A stretch of DNA of 64,000 nt, taken from positions 74,141,719 to 74,205,718 of the forward strand of contig OY755046.1 in assembly GCA_963576565.1 (NCBI GenBank), in the 5' to 3' direction. Below are positions 11,448 to 21,960 of this stretch, piece by piece. A program made the translations under genes and the position numbers. Each line of letters opens with the position of its first letter. Positions within the stretch are counted from its first letter, which is position 1. Source of the DNA: Aspidapion aeneum (lineage: Eukaryota; Arthropoda; Insecta; Coleoptera; Brentidae). The notes beneath the pieces are model-generated. The model did not search any database and was not told where the DNA came from. It worked only from the letters and a program-made list of their open reading frames with translations.

Positions 11448-11705
11448 AATAAGTGTCGTAATGTGGTGTATGTGCTGTTGGGTGATGTGTGTGTAGTTGG
11501 TTAAAAAACATAGAAAACGAATCTTCCTGCTAACAGGTGTCTTTTTTATTTCAAAGTGGTTTTATACATCACTGCATGCATCAATAAGTGTCGGAATATG
11601 GTGTATGTGTTGTTGTGTGATGTAATGTGTGTGTAGTTGGTTAAAAAATAAAAAAACGAATCTAGAACTTGTCTTTTGCTGCTTAGGGTTGTCTTTTTGA
11701 TTTGT
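11448..11705. repeat. Tandem duplication, about 130 bp x 2
   Basis: tcaataagtgtcg...tggtgtatgtg...gtgtgtagttggttaaaaaa occurs at 11448 and again at 11579, each followed by a similar tatttcaaagtg or tttgtaagtg stretch. No gene is seen. Confidence 0.6.
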
Positions 11706-11753
11706 AAGTGTTTCTATGCATCACTGGGTTCCTACTTTTTATTGCAGCGTTCG

Positions 11754-12036
11754 CGGAAAGAGGAAATTCCCCGGCTGCAGAGTGCATTATTGCTAACATA
11801 CTAAATAATATTTATGCCCATGTCGTACAGCGCTCCGTCCCGTTGTCAGAGGTTCGCATCCGGCTAAGGGGAGTTTCAGATTTTTTTAACAAAAAAAAAT
11901 TGTCCACGTCCGGTTATTAGAGTGTCCCGTTATAGGAGTGAATTTTACCTGTAAAGAAATAGGGAAAAGCATGGTTCCAATAAAATTTGTCCGCCTAAAG
12001 GGAGTGTCCGCTTAATAGAGGTGTCCGTTCACTGTA
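11754..12036. repeat. Pogo/Tigger-like repeat fragment 2
   Basis: Collinear with 7790-8066: shared ccccggctgcagagt, atatttatgcccatgtcgt, gtccgcctaaagggagtgtc and gcttaatagaggtgtccg. It ends gttcactgtatacc. Non-coding. Confidence 0.55.
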
Positions 12037-12436
12037 TACCGTTTTTGTTTTAACATTTTTGTAGTTTTCAGCGTTCAAAGACTGTTAATATTTAAGCAAT
12101 GCAGCGCTAATTCGAAGTGAAAGGGGTAAAACCGCTTTTGCTTTGGCTTTTATCTGCGCTGAACGCACCCCAGATCCCCCGCGGTATTAATATCTCACAA
12201 GGGACCGTCTAAAAGGGCCCCGGCCGGGCCCAGCATCAGCTTATTCTTTGTCATCGAGGCAGGCGTCGCTTTATTGCAAGTCGCCGACAAAGCCTCGCCA
12301 TTTTGCTTTTTTTGTCAATGCAGGACGCAATGTTTTTTGCACGCAACTTCCGGTCAGGATCACATTTTTGCATAAAACATATAGGAAAGCAATAACTTGT
12401 CGGGGAACCGTTTTTTTTTTGGAGAGGGGTAGTAAA
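12037..12436. other. No recognisable gene
   Basis: A modest GC-rich stretch at 12160-12300. Opposing 72-78-codon frames at about 12250-12480 are mutually overlapping and carry no recognised motif. Confidence 0.35.
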
Positions 12437-12502
12437 GGCAGCCATAAAAGCTATAAAAGAACGATACAAAGGGTCAAAATCTGAAATTAAAATTGGAAAT
12501 CG
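12437..12502 (+). mobile_element. RTE family-2 fragment (RT palm piece)
   Basis: About 66 bp, reading AIKERYKGSKSEIKIGNRSL, matches the family-2 RT at 24528-24590. It abuts the start of repeat Z, suggesting Z landed in or beside an older RTE copy. Confidence 0.6.
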
Positions 12503-13879
12503 AAGTTTAGAAAAATATTTCCAAACTAGTAAGAACCCTTCATTTTGAAATTTGTATTGGAGAACTTGGCTTTACTTTTATCTCAATTCTTTTTACGGAA
12601 TGCCATTTTCGCGTACTTGGCTTTTTTTTACATGAAATGTTTTTGTTATGATTTCACTTGTTTTTTAAAGGAATTGGATAATACTTAATTTTTAAAGTAC
12701 TAAAATATGCGGAATATTGTTCAAAACTTTTGCAATGCCTTACTTAAATTTTTGAGGATTTTTAATTTTTTTCCATGGTTTTATCGTAGTTCCTATAAGC
12801 CTTCCAAAGCTCAGCTCTGTAGCGTTTCTGAAAGTGCACAATGTTACTTTTACATAACTTTACATGTATAGGGAAGGGAAATAAATTAAAATTGTCGTGT
12901 TTTTAAATTTTGTCCTATAGTTTTATCAAAGTTCCTATCATTCTTCCAGTTACTTTTACATAACTTTACATTTATAGGGGAGGAGAGTAAATGAAAATAT
13001 TGGACTTTTTAATTTTTTTTTCATGGTTTTATCATAATTTCTATCAGCATTCCAATGCTCAGCTCTCTAACGTTTCTGGAAGTGGGCAATGTTAGTTTTA
13101 TATAAATTTACATTAATAGGAGAGGGAAGTAAATTAAAATGTTGTCTTTCAGTCTTAAAAAGTTCAGCTTTCTAGCGTTTCTGAAAGTGGGCAGTGTTAC
13201 TTTTAGATAACTTTACATTCATAGGGGAAGGCAGTAAATTAGAATTTTGGGGTGTTTTAATTTTTTTTATAACTTTATCATAGTTACTAACGGTCTTCCA
13301 AAGCTCAGCTCTCTAGCATGTCTGGAAGTAGGCAAGCAAGCTTTTAACTTAACTTTACATTTATAGGCGAGAGAAGTAAATTAGAATTTTGGGGTGTTTT
13401 AATTTTTTCCTATACTTTTATCATAGTTCCTATCAGCCTGCCAAAGCTCCACTCTCTAGCATTTCTGGAAGTGGGCAATGTTACTTTTACATAACTTTAA
13501 ATGTATAGGGGAGGGGAGTAAATTAAAATTTTAAGGTTTTTTGATTTTTTCAAGGGGTTTGGTCATAATTTCTATCAGTCTGCGAAATTTCAGCTTTGTA
13601 TCATGTCTGGAAGTACAGTAGAATATTGATGATCTATACATGAGTGAGTGAGTGAGTGAGTGGCAATTTCGACATTTTTTGAAATTTCGTAACTACTTTA
13701 CTACTTTATGAAACTTGGAGGGGTTGTTAACTCCATGGAGATCCACGACTGTGCAAAGTTTGAGATTCGTAGCTCATTCCGAAGTAGAGTTTTAGGTAGG
13801 TCAAATATCGGCTGAAATGTTTCGAGAAAAGATGGTTACGGCGCGCGAACTTGGCGAGGCACTACCGTGCCCTCAGATA
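12503..13879 (+). mobile_element. Repeat Z, copy 1: minisatellite-bearing element
   Basis: It opens with aagtttagaaaaatatttcc and passes through about six diverged 120-145-bp units, each with agctctctagcgtttctg, a variant of acttttacataactttaca and a variant of aggggaggggagtaaatta. It then runs into (gtga)n at 13640-13660 and a conserved tail ending ggcactaccgtgccctcaga. The tail contains a short hairpin, GGCAC-TACC-GTGCC. No protein is encoded. Copies at 56436-57285, 60561-61917 and the shattered one at 44790-48735 share the same tail, so the right boundary is fixed near 13879. Confidence 0.75.
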
Positions 13880-14151
13880 TAAAAGACAAAAACAAAAAAG
13901 CTCTTTTTTTAATGAAGCCACGAGCTAATGGCTTAACCTATAGGACCGTATGTGTATCTATAGAACATACACACTTTGTTTACCTTTTCAATTTCCTGAG
14001 TACAGCAGAAAAAGCAGCAGCAGAGCAGCCACCGCATGGGAAAACAAAACACTTCATTTCTGCGGCAAGAAAGAAAAAATTTACTGCTGGCAATAAGGCC
14101 ACATGGGTGGATGCTGAATTCGTCTCCTCGTCACAGCCGCAGGAAAAATAA
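13867..14151 (+). CDS. Unrecognised 94-codon reading frame
   Basis: An open frame from an ATG inside the end of repeat Z runs through a low-complexity AEKAAAEQ segment to a stop followed by aataaatacg. No domain, signal peptide or membrane segment is recognised. It overlaps the repeat tail by about 13 bp, so the ATG itself is repeat-derived. It may be chance; an exon without clear splice sites is the alternative. Confidence 0.15.
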   Translation: MPSDIKDKNKKALFLMKPRANGLTYRTVCVSIEHTHFVYLFNFLSTAEKAAAEQPPHGKTKHFISAARKKKFTAGNKATWVDAEFVSSSQPQEK

Positions 14152-14219
14152 ATACGTCAAGGGTTGCTTTTTTAGAGCACCTATAGGCAAATAATTTTTA
14201 TTTTTCTAAAAAGCTCCTT

Positions 14220-14760
14220 CTGAATTATGCAACAGTGATCCCTATAATTCTTTTTTCTTGGATATTAAACAAGGTTCTTAGAGCAACAAATTTTAAGAAA
14301 ATTCAAAAAATAAATGGCAGCCTTGAAACCAGTTTTTCTAAATACCTCAGAAACGGAAGCTCCTATGAAGTTTTTAGTAAAAACATAAATTATTGAGAAA
14401 AACTTGTTTACTATATTCCAAACCACATATTGATGTGATGCTTCGTTAAAAAGTTGGCATATTTTCAATTTAAAGCATTAACGGATTTTGACCAGTATTA
14501 TGCGTGCACGGGCACTATTTTGCCAAAAAATTTCATGAAAATTGGTTCATCGGTTTAGGAGCTATCGTGTTAGGGACAGACATACCTATACAAACACACG
14601 GACAGACGTCACGAAGCTATTGCAAGATAGGTCAGGCAACACTCAAATATCATATCTTTGGCGTTATCTCAAAAAAGATTTTTATCGTAACGCATTTTCA
14701 AGAAAAAACACATTAAAATAACATTGAGTGTAACGCAAGGATAGGCCCTTAGATATACAT
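14220..14760. repeat. Dispersed repeat X, copy 2 (uninterrupted reference)
   Basis: Homologous to the interrupted copy at about 5500-7060. Shared words include ctcagaaac, gctcctatgaagtttttag, ggagctatcgtgttagggac and ggcgttatctcaaaaaag. It lacks the foldback at 5631-6320 and the MITE at 6627-6963, and so serves as the empty site for both. Confidence 0.6.
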
Positions 14761-14916
14761 TATTAAAGAGGACTTTTCTTCAGCCTTAAACATTGTTTCC
14801 TAATTCTTTTTCCCCAAGTTTGCAAATAATGAGAAAAAATTTCCTAGAAAAATACATTTATTTTTATTTCACGGCGGCTGTTTTACAAATGTTATGTCCA
14901 ACTTATTAAATATAGA

Positions 14917-15104
14917 CAGTGGCGTATATAGAAAAAAGTTTCGGGGAGGGCCCGAGACAGTTTCGGGGGGGGGTCGACACCTCATAAGGCCGTATTTTAT
15001 GCTATTTTATGTTTGTATTCATGAAATATGTGGAAAATATCTAAAAAAATCTTAGCTTCGGGGGGGCCCGGGCCCCCCCAGGCACCCCCTTATATACGCC
15101 ACTG
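14917..15104. mobile_element. hAT-type MITE, cagtggcgtatata family
   Basis: cagtggcgtatatagaaaaa at the left and tatatacgccactg at the right are inverted termini. A perfect 8-bp target duplication AATATAGA lies at 14909-14916 and 15105-15112. G- and C-runs flank the ends internally. Non-coding, 188 bp; a close relative lies at 30865-31062. Confidence 0.9.
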
Positions 15105-15855
15105 AATATAGATATGTAACTGTATACAGTGATTAAAAATAATTTTTTGGGAAAAACAAAACAAGGTATGTGCTAAGTTAAAGGATAAAAAACACTAAAA
15201 AGAAAAATGTTCTTTTTTTTTTCGTAGGAAAGTGCACCACTGCTTTCAGGGGGAACCCATTTACTTGGCTGGAAACATATTTTGTCTGCTTTAAAAATGG
15301 TCTTTAGAAGATTTTTGAAAAAGTAGACAGTTTTTGAGTTATTAGCTAAAAACTGTCAAGGAGCAAATTTAAGGGGGGAACCACCCCCTGCTATAATAAA
15401 TATAATTTTATAACTTATATCATAAATAACCTTTAACCATTAAAATGACATAAATTTACAAAAAAGCCTTTCATACTGCACTAATATGTGAACGATCCCC
15501 AAATACATGAACTCACCCACACGGCCTAGCCAATATTCTTGAACCGACCCGGCACTCTGGAAAAGTGAGCTCTGAGTCATAACCAGTGTTGCCAGATTTG
15601 AAGGATTTTTTTGAATATGACGGGGTGTTGAACTAATCTTGACTATTGAAGGAATGAAGACTCTTATCTATCTAATCTAACTTATGTAGGTAAATTTATA
15701 TACTCTATTTTTATTGATTGAAGTTGTAAATAGTTTATTGATTTGATTGTCCCTACCATTTTTATTAAAAAATATTGTTTATGGTCTAAAGCTTTTGTTT
15801 AGGGAAAATGTTTTATGGTGTGGACCACCCACTCGTATTACTGTTTTGAAGAATA
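15105..15855. other. No recognisable gene
   Basis: AT-rich spacer between the MITE and the foldback-like element. A short frame at 15747 reads into the minisatellite and is not called. Confidence 0.35.
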
Positions 15856-15879
15856 TAAAGTGTTTTGGGGGCGAGGGCC

Positions 15880-16150
15880 AAAACATCGAAACACAAAATG
15901 TCGAAAGTACAAAATGTCGAAAACAAAATATCGAAATTTAAAATGTCGAAATTTCAAAATGTCGAAATTACAAAATGTCGAAATTACAAAATGTCCAAAT
16001 TACAAAATGTCGAAATTACAAAATGTCGAAATTACAAAATGTCGAAATTACAAAATGTCGAAATGCAAAATGTCGAAATTACAAAATGTCGAAATTACAA
16101 AAGGTCGAAATTACAAAATGTCGAATTACAAAATGTCGAAATTACAAAAA
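15880..16150. repeat. 14-16-bp minisatellite, left arm
   Basis: About 18 units of the type aaatgtcgaaattac, with variants (aaatgtccaaattac; aaatgtcgaaatgc). Peptides read from it are only the repeat translated. Confidence 0.9.
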
Positions 16151-16157
16151 ATTTGCA

Positions 16158-16353
16158 CCCACATAGCACAAATCAAAACAACGTTAAAAACACACACTTT
16201 TCTAAGTTTAATAAGTCGCTTTTTAACATTATTCTTAAAACCACGTTATTTCGGTGTGATTTTAACGTGGTTTTAAAAATAACGTTAAAAAGCGACCTAT
16301 TAAACTTAAAAAAGTGTGTGTTTTTAACGTTGTTTTAATTTGTGCTATGTGGG
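16158..16353. repeat. Long near-perfect hairpin, about 90-nt arms
   Basis: cccacatagcacaaatcaaa at 16158 pairs with gtgctatgtggg ending at 16353. The arms then continue through caacgttaaaaacacacac, aagtttaataagtcgctttt and aaaccacgtta with a few mismatches and a very short loop near 16252. It could be a MITE nested in the larger element. Confidence 0.85.
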
Positions 16354-16415
16354 CAGTGTTGTAGTTAAGTTAGTTCGGTTCGGATTCACACCCTTTAGGA
16401 TCCCGGGAAAGAAGT

Positions 16416-17614
16416 CCCAACAAACAATTAAAGTTGTAACGACGAAACCCCAACTAGAAAGAATTTCTTAAAAGTAACCGCAACGTACTCCCGCTACGTC
16501 TCAGTATACCATACAGCGACGTTATAATTCCCTAAGTGGGGAACCAATTTCTGGTTATAACTACTTGGCCAAGTGTTTAAAGTCACTGTAGTAACAACTA
16601 CACTACTACGTCGTACCCAGGTATCTACTACGTCGTAGAGGCTGTTTTTTTTCCGTAATGGCATAAAAGTTGCGATGTAGTTGCAAATAATATAATCGTT
16701 TCTTTTTGGTAGAATTGTTACACAATATGGTGGACACAACAGTAAACAGACTCGCTTAGTTTTTTTGTTTGGTTATGGTTATAATATGAACTATGTTATC
16801 CAAAAGTGTGAGAATTTACGAGCAGAGGATCAAAATTCGAGTGCGACGCAAAGTTTTTTGTATAACATGCATTATATATATTGCAAAAAACCGGTGCGCC
16901 CGTAAAATTGAGCCGTTTTCTGGTAGCTGATGGAATTTTTGTGTTGTGATTTTGGAGGTTATGTTTTCATAATCGACAGTTAACTCCAACAAATGGTGCT
17001 TAAGAAGAGCATTTTTGGTAAGCTCAACTAATTTGTTTATAAAATAGTATGGCTCTTTAATATGAGCTCATAAAACGACAACAAAAATATTAAAAATTTT
17101 TTCTTACATAAAAACATGGCGTCCCAAACTATATTCCCTGATAGTCGAAAAGGTTACTTGAAAGTAGTTGCGGCTTTAAAGTTGATCCAAAAAGTTATTT
17201 TGTCTACATTGTTACATCAGATGTTACTATGATGACACAAACTTTTGTGGTAAAAATTAAAGTTATAATGTAGTTGTCGGATACACTTGTTTGGGACTCC
17301 AATGAAGCTTAACTTTCTAGTGGTAATTAAGAAGGATATAAAAGTCAGGGCGACTACGAAATAACGACTAAAAAGAAAGTAAAACTTTAGCAACGTCCTA
17401 TTGTGGTAGAGAAGACTATCAGAATCGACTATCAAGAAACAATCCTATGAAGTAGTTTAGAGGGTCGTTTTTACGAAACATCTACTATTTCCTGATACTA
17501 AATAGTAGTTAGAACTAAAAAGTAACAAATTTTGGTTGGGATCACCACATTTCTACTATAAGAAAGTAGCAAAGCCTTTAGAACATGTAGCCGCTACTAT
17601 AAATGTTAGTTGGG
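16416..17614. mobile_element. 1.2-kb non-autonomous element CCCAAC, copy 1
   Basis: It starts cccaacaaacaattaaagtt and ends ataaatgttagttggg, an imperfect inverted repeat of about 15 bp. Almost the same 1.2 kb recurs at 29618-30820. Only frames of 70-80 codons occur, on the minus strand and without motifs, so it is taken as non-coding. The superfamily is unknown; the second copy suggests a TA duplication. Confidence 0.8.
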
Positions 17615-17661
17615 GTCAGGAAAGTTTTTTTTTTGAAAAACATTGTTGGTTCAGTTTGCTT

Positions 17662-17695
17662 TGGTTCGGTTCAGTTCGGTTCGGTTCGGTTCGGC
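17662..17695. repeat. (GGTTC)n tract
   Basis: Imperfect pentamer ggttcggttcagttcggttc followed by more ggttc units, located between the CCCAAC element and the right minisatellite arm. Confidence 0.8.
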
Positions 17696-17811
17696 TAGAT
17701 TTGATTAGGTTTCGTCAGGTTAGGTTTTTGAAACTTTCTATTTTCATGTGGTTAGGTCAGATTAGGTTTAGTTAATTTAGGTTTAGAAATTTTCTATTTT
17801 TGATTTTTGAT

Positions 17812-18140
17812 ATTTGATAATTTCGATATTTTGTGTGTTTGACATTTTGTAATTTTGACATTTTATAATTTTGACATTTTGTAATTTCGACATTTTGTAA
17901 TTTCGACATTTTGTGATTTCGACATTTTGTGATTTCGATATTTTGTAATTTCGACATTTTGTTATTTCGAAATTTTTGTAATTTCGACATTTTGTAATTT
18001 CGACATTTTGTAATTTCGCCATTTTGTAATTTCGACATTTTGCATTTCAACATTTTGTAGTTTCGACATTTCAAATTTCGATATTTTGTTTTCGACATTT
18101 CGTACTTTCGACATTTTGTGTTTCGATGTTTTGGCCCTCG
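17812..18140. repeat. 14-16-bp minisatellite, right arm (inverted)
   Basis: The reverse-complement unit gtaatttcgacattttgt is repeated about 20 times with gacattttataattt variants, ending at gttttggccctcgcccccaa. Confidence 0.9.
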
Positions 18141-18155
18141 CCCCCAAAACACTTG

Positions 18156-19974
18156 TAATATGGCAATTTTTTGACAGCACTAAAACAGTGTCATCGTACT
18201 AACTTTCTCAAAAGAATTCGCTATTAGGAAAGTCGTCAAAAATATCTGGCAACATTGGACTTGTCACTTGTCATAACCACACAAAACAAATGAACAACAA
18301 GAAGCCGCCGCTTTAGTCGTTTGTTTTTTAATTTTAAATTGTTTGTTGTATGTGTGTTTTTAAACAGTTTACGGTTTGTTTTCACTTTTTTAAATAAAAA
18401 ACTGGTGAAATTGATTTAGTGCAAAACTATGATTTTTTTTTCGAGTTCGCTTTCCCGTTTGGACAATCCTGGCGGACATTAGGATTATTAATTATTTAAA
18501 AACTTTAATTTCTAGGACCTACATTATCATTATTGATGGAGTCGCTGGTGCTAATTTTGGTAAGTGCTTTATTACCAACTTTTCAAACCTTAACGAGTTA
18601 TATTAAGGTTAGTTTATAATATTTTTAAGCCTGATTTATAAGTAGGTAGAGAGCCTGTCGCGTCGTTCCTTAACTTCAACCATAATTATTTATTGTTTTT
18701 GTACTAGCCAGATCACATGAGTGTTAAATTTCAACAGTGTTAAGGCACTCTATATTTCAGTGATTTTTCAGATGGGATTTTCTTTCTTCTATTTGCGACA
18801 TAGCCATTTTAATTAGAAAAATGGGAGAGTAAAAACAAGGGTAACATTCCCTTTTATTTCCCTGCATGCTAATATTAGCCCAGTCAACTCATACTAAGGT
18901 AGCTAAGAGTTTAGTGTAGGCACTTAAGACACAGGTTATTGGGAGATCCGTGCTTATAAATTGTTACACTGGCTTACGTGGGGGGGGGGTTTATATGTAT
19001 AGGTTATTATTTGTTCGCAAAAGAGCAACAATTTAATTGTCGTTTTAAAAAGCTTTATATCTTAAGAAATAAAAAAGATATTGTTACTTTTTCAAATACT
19101 AGATTGGTAATGGATCACTCAATATTAGGTCGTCGGGTGTTTGCCTCGAATTTGAGTAGGGCCTGTGTGACGTCATATATCCAAGATGGCGGCTTTTTTC
19201 ATGTTTTTTTCAGAAACTGACTTATAACTTAAAGCTAGTTTTACAGAAAAACTTTACATACGTTTTTTGTTGTTGTTTGCAAAAGAACACCAATCAATGT
19301 AGTGAAGAAATTAGATTTATATCTCAAAAACTAACAAAGATATAAAAAATTTTGTTAAACAAATGTTACAATTTTTTGTATATTGAAACTTTTTTATATT
19401 TTTGTTAGTTTTTAAGATATAAAGGTAATTTTTTTACTTTAATAATTGTTGTTCTCTTGCAAACAAAAAATTTGTTTACAGTTTCTCTGTAAAATTAATT
19501 TAGCGAAAGTTAGTTGGTAAAAATATGAAAAATGCCGTTCTTTTAGATTTATGACGTTATAAAGGCCCTTCTACTCAAATTTGAGGGCAACAAACGGCGA
19601 CTTTACACCATTTGTCCCTGGGGTAGTCTTAAACTTTGTTTAAAAATCTTAAATTTTTATAATTTTTTTAATTTAAAAAAAATATCAATATCTTCTTTAG
19701 TTCTTGAGACACAAAGCTTATTAAAACGACAGTTAAATTGTTGTTCTATTGTAAACAAATCATAACCTATACAATTTTTCTGTAAAGTTGATATGGCTAA
19801 AGTTAAAAGTAAAAGTTTGTGAAAAAACATGGAAAAATTCGCAATCTTGGATTTATGACGTCACGCAGGCGCTCTTACTCAAACTTGAGGCAAACACTCA
19901 GCGACTTAAATTGAGTGTTCCATAACCAATCGATTTGGTGTAGTCTAAAACTTCCAAAAAAATGTTTTTTAGTT
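18156..19974. other. Possible short exon and a diverged repeat with CRE-like words
   Basis: At 18504-18565 lies an acceptor-like aatttctag, an ATG at 18536, and a strong donor-like ttttggtaagtgc (see the candidate exon). From 18970 to 19900 a diverged segment repeats roughly every 350 bp in mixed orientation, with tgacgtcat, gatttatgacgttat and gatttatgacgtcacgc words and ttgtttgcaaaagaac motifs. No coding sequence is recognised. Confidence 0.35.
18516..18559 (+). CDS. Candidate first coding exon (ATG plus splice donor)
   Basis: The 44-bp interval is preceded by ttaatttctag, an acceptor-like end, and followed by GTAAGTGC at 18560, a consensus donor. An ATG at 18536 opens MESLVLIL up to the donor. 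If real, the downstream exons of a plus-strand gene are not visible here. The product is unknown, and short splice-like pairs occur by chance in AT-rich DNA. Confidence 0.2.
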
Positions 19975-19990
19975 AAAAAAAGGCCAGTAT

Positions 19991-20000
19991 TTAAAATAAA

Positions 20001-20065
<65 letters not shown>
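19991..20065. repeat. (AT)n microsatellite
   Basis: About 75 bp of AT dinucleotide, without an adjacent recognisable retrotransposon end. Confidence 0.85.
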
Positions 20066-20067
<2 letters not shown>

Positions 20068-20569
20068 AAACTTTGGTCTAGCCCCTTTCCCTTTCCTTCC
20101 TTCTTTGATTTCTTTTATGGCTTCTCCTGATTGGGGTGACTCAAGTTCTTTTATTAATTATTTTCATTTGTTTTTTCCGTCCAGATTGTTTTTACGCTTG
20201 TTGTACATACTTAAGGCATTCAGCTTATAGATTTCCGTTTTTGATAAGCTAAAATGAACTGAGTGTTTTTTAATTCGATTTAAAAACCATTTTTCTTTTG
20301 TGCGGCCAGTCGGCTCCGCAGGGCTCACAGATTAATTGGTTCCCTTTTGTCGTGGCAGGAAAACAGTCTTTCATACGCAAAACTCAGGAAGCGGTTCTTC
20401 TATAGGGTGTCAAAAAAATGCTATACAGGGTTTCCCATAACTTAGGGGCCATAGGCCAGCCGGTGATAGAGGAGGTCATGCCTGATAAAAAAGTTTTTCT
20501 TTGTCAAGATACAAAGCATCAAATTAAAATTTTTTTGATAACTTTAAAAAAAATCTTATCTTAATGCTT
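20066..20569. other. No recognisable gene
   Basis: Mixed sequence. tatacagggtttcccataac at about 20431 is the style of an interspersed repeat end. Nothing coding is seen before RTE copy 2. Confidence 0.35.
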
Positions 20570-21548
20570 TAGTTATACCGCAATAGTAAGGCAAAAGTTA
20601 AAATAAAAGCAAAACTAACCAAAGGCTTTCAAGTAAATAAAGGTCTTAAACAAGGTTGCTGTATCTCGCCTACGCTCTTCAAGATATACTTGGAACAAGT
20701 CCTTAAAGTATGGAAGAGAAAATGCCAAAACATGGGAATTCCATTGGACGAAACCACCTTGTATACTTTATGTTTCGCCGATGATCAGATAGTAGTGGCT
20801 CAGGATTATGATGACCTCGAATATATGACACGAAAACTAATAGAAGAGTACAATAAGTGGGGACTAGAGGTTAATCTCAATAAGACAGAGTATATGTGTA
20901 TCGGTGAAATGAAACAGGATCTAATCTTAAATACCGGGCAGCGAATTCAGTCCTGTGATGAGTATAAATACTTAGGTCTAAAAATTACAGCTGACGGAAC
21001 ACTAGACAAAGCTATAAAAGATCAAAACGTACCAGGAAGAAAAGCAATAACTTTATTAAATGGAATAATTTGGGACCAAAGTATATCAAAACATAACAAA
21101 AAGCTTATATATAACACCATTGTAAAAAGTATTATTACATACGGCTCAGAAGTATGGCCAATCAAGGATAGAACAGAAAAAATGCTTTCCGCTACGAAGA
21201 TGGACTATTGGAGAAGAGGAGCAGGGAAATCAAAAAGAGAAAGAGTTACAAATCAAAGAATAGGAGAAATTATGACAGTGGGGGAACGTACTTTAGTGGA
21301 TGATATAAGAACAAAGCAACTGGTGTGGTACGGACATGTACAAAGAATGAATGATGAAAGACTACCTAAACAAATACTACAATGGAAACCAACTGGCCGA
21401 AGAAAACGAAGACGGCCAAGGAGAAGCTGGAGAGAAGGAATAGACATTGAGATAAGAATAAAAGGCCTAGATGATGAATTATGGGCAAACAGAAACGAGT
21501 GGAGATTGGGTATCGGAAGACGTAGAACGTTGTGAAACCGATAAATAT
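20570..21548 (+). mobile_element. RTE-like retrotransposon, family 1 copy 2
   Basis: 5'-truncated: homology with copy 3 begins at ttataccgcaatagtaaggc. The 3' end is ttgtgaaaccgataaatata, with only a short AT tail. No clear target duplication is seen. The coding part is open throughout, making this the best preserved copy in the window. Confidence 0.85.
20572..21538 (+). CDS. RTE-like reverse transcriptase, C-terminal half
   Basis: This is the polymerase half of a non-LTR retrotransposon ORF2 protein, which copies element RNA into DNA at a nick in the chromosome. Visible in order: KVKIKAKLTKGFQVNKGLKQ, GCCISPTLF (RT motif B region), FADDQIVVAQDYDD (motif C, catalytic aspartates), NKTEYMCIG, YKYLGLKITADGTLD (motif D/E), YGSEVWPIKDRTEKML, the GHVQRM/PTGRRKR basic C-terminal block, and the end RLGIGRRRTL. 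The frame has no stop over about 320 codons, but there is no native start, endonuclease or fingers: the copy was 5'-truncated on insertion. The lack of stops implies a young insertion. Confidence 0.8.
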
Positions 21549-21939
21549 AATATATAATCCATTTCTTTTAGTTGATTTTGTATGAATGAATCTTTAAATT
21601 AATTTTTTTAATCTCTGTATTATTTATAAAGAGCTACCTACTTAATATGTGTAGTGTAGATACAAAGCTTTTGAAAGACAGATAGATAATAAAGCGTCGC
21701 AAAAGGGGTAAATAATGAGTCGGGAAAATAATGATGGCCTCCATAATACGACATTATAGAGTCCCCTTGAATGTTTGCCCTAGCGGCACTTATTCTCCCC
21801 CTAAATTAAAAAGGGGGTGTTTTGCGCTCTGAGAGGAATAAGAGCGAGCGGGGTTGACTGCGTCAACCATTTTATCAATTCTTACATTTTAATCTACAAA
21901 GTTATTAGCTATTGTTTTCGTCAACACAAAAATTACATC
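21549..21939. other. No recognisable gene
   Basis: Unique-looking sequence with a GC-richer stretch at 21750-21870 (ccccctaaattaaaaagggg forms a small hairpin). No gene is seen. Confidence 0.35.
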
Positions 21940-21960
21940 ACAATTACAGAGGAATTTCAG

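Larger units (their letters stand above)
15856..18155. mobile_element. Foldback-like element with minisatellite arms
   Basis: The outermost inverted termini are agtgttttgggggcgagggc at 15857 and its complement ending at about 18152. Each arm then consists of 14-16-bp units (aaaatgtcgaaattac) for about 290 bp (left) and 340 bp (right, inverted). The interior contains a ~195-bp hairpin (16158-16353), the 1.2-kb CCCAAC element (16416-17614) and a (GGTTC)n tract. Long arms built of tandem repeats are the hallmark of Drosophila FB and Galileo-type elements; whether this belongs to that group is inference. No transposase is present. Confidence 0.7.

Noticed and set aside
15815..16338. Frames of about 150 codons rich in KMSKLQNVEIT
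   Set aside because: Read from the 15-bp minisatellite arm; the same happens inverted at 17772-18180.
16494..16739. 81-codon minus-strand frame, also present at 29696-29941
   Set aside because: Both lie in the same position of the CCCAAC element and have no motif; shared because the element is duplicated.
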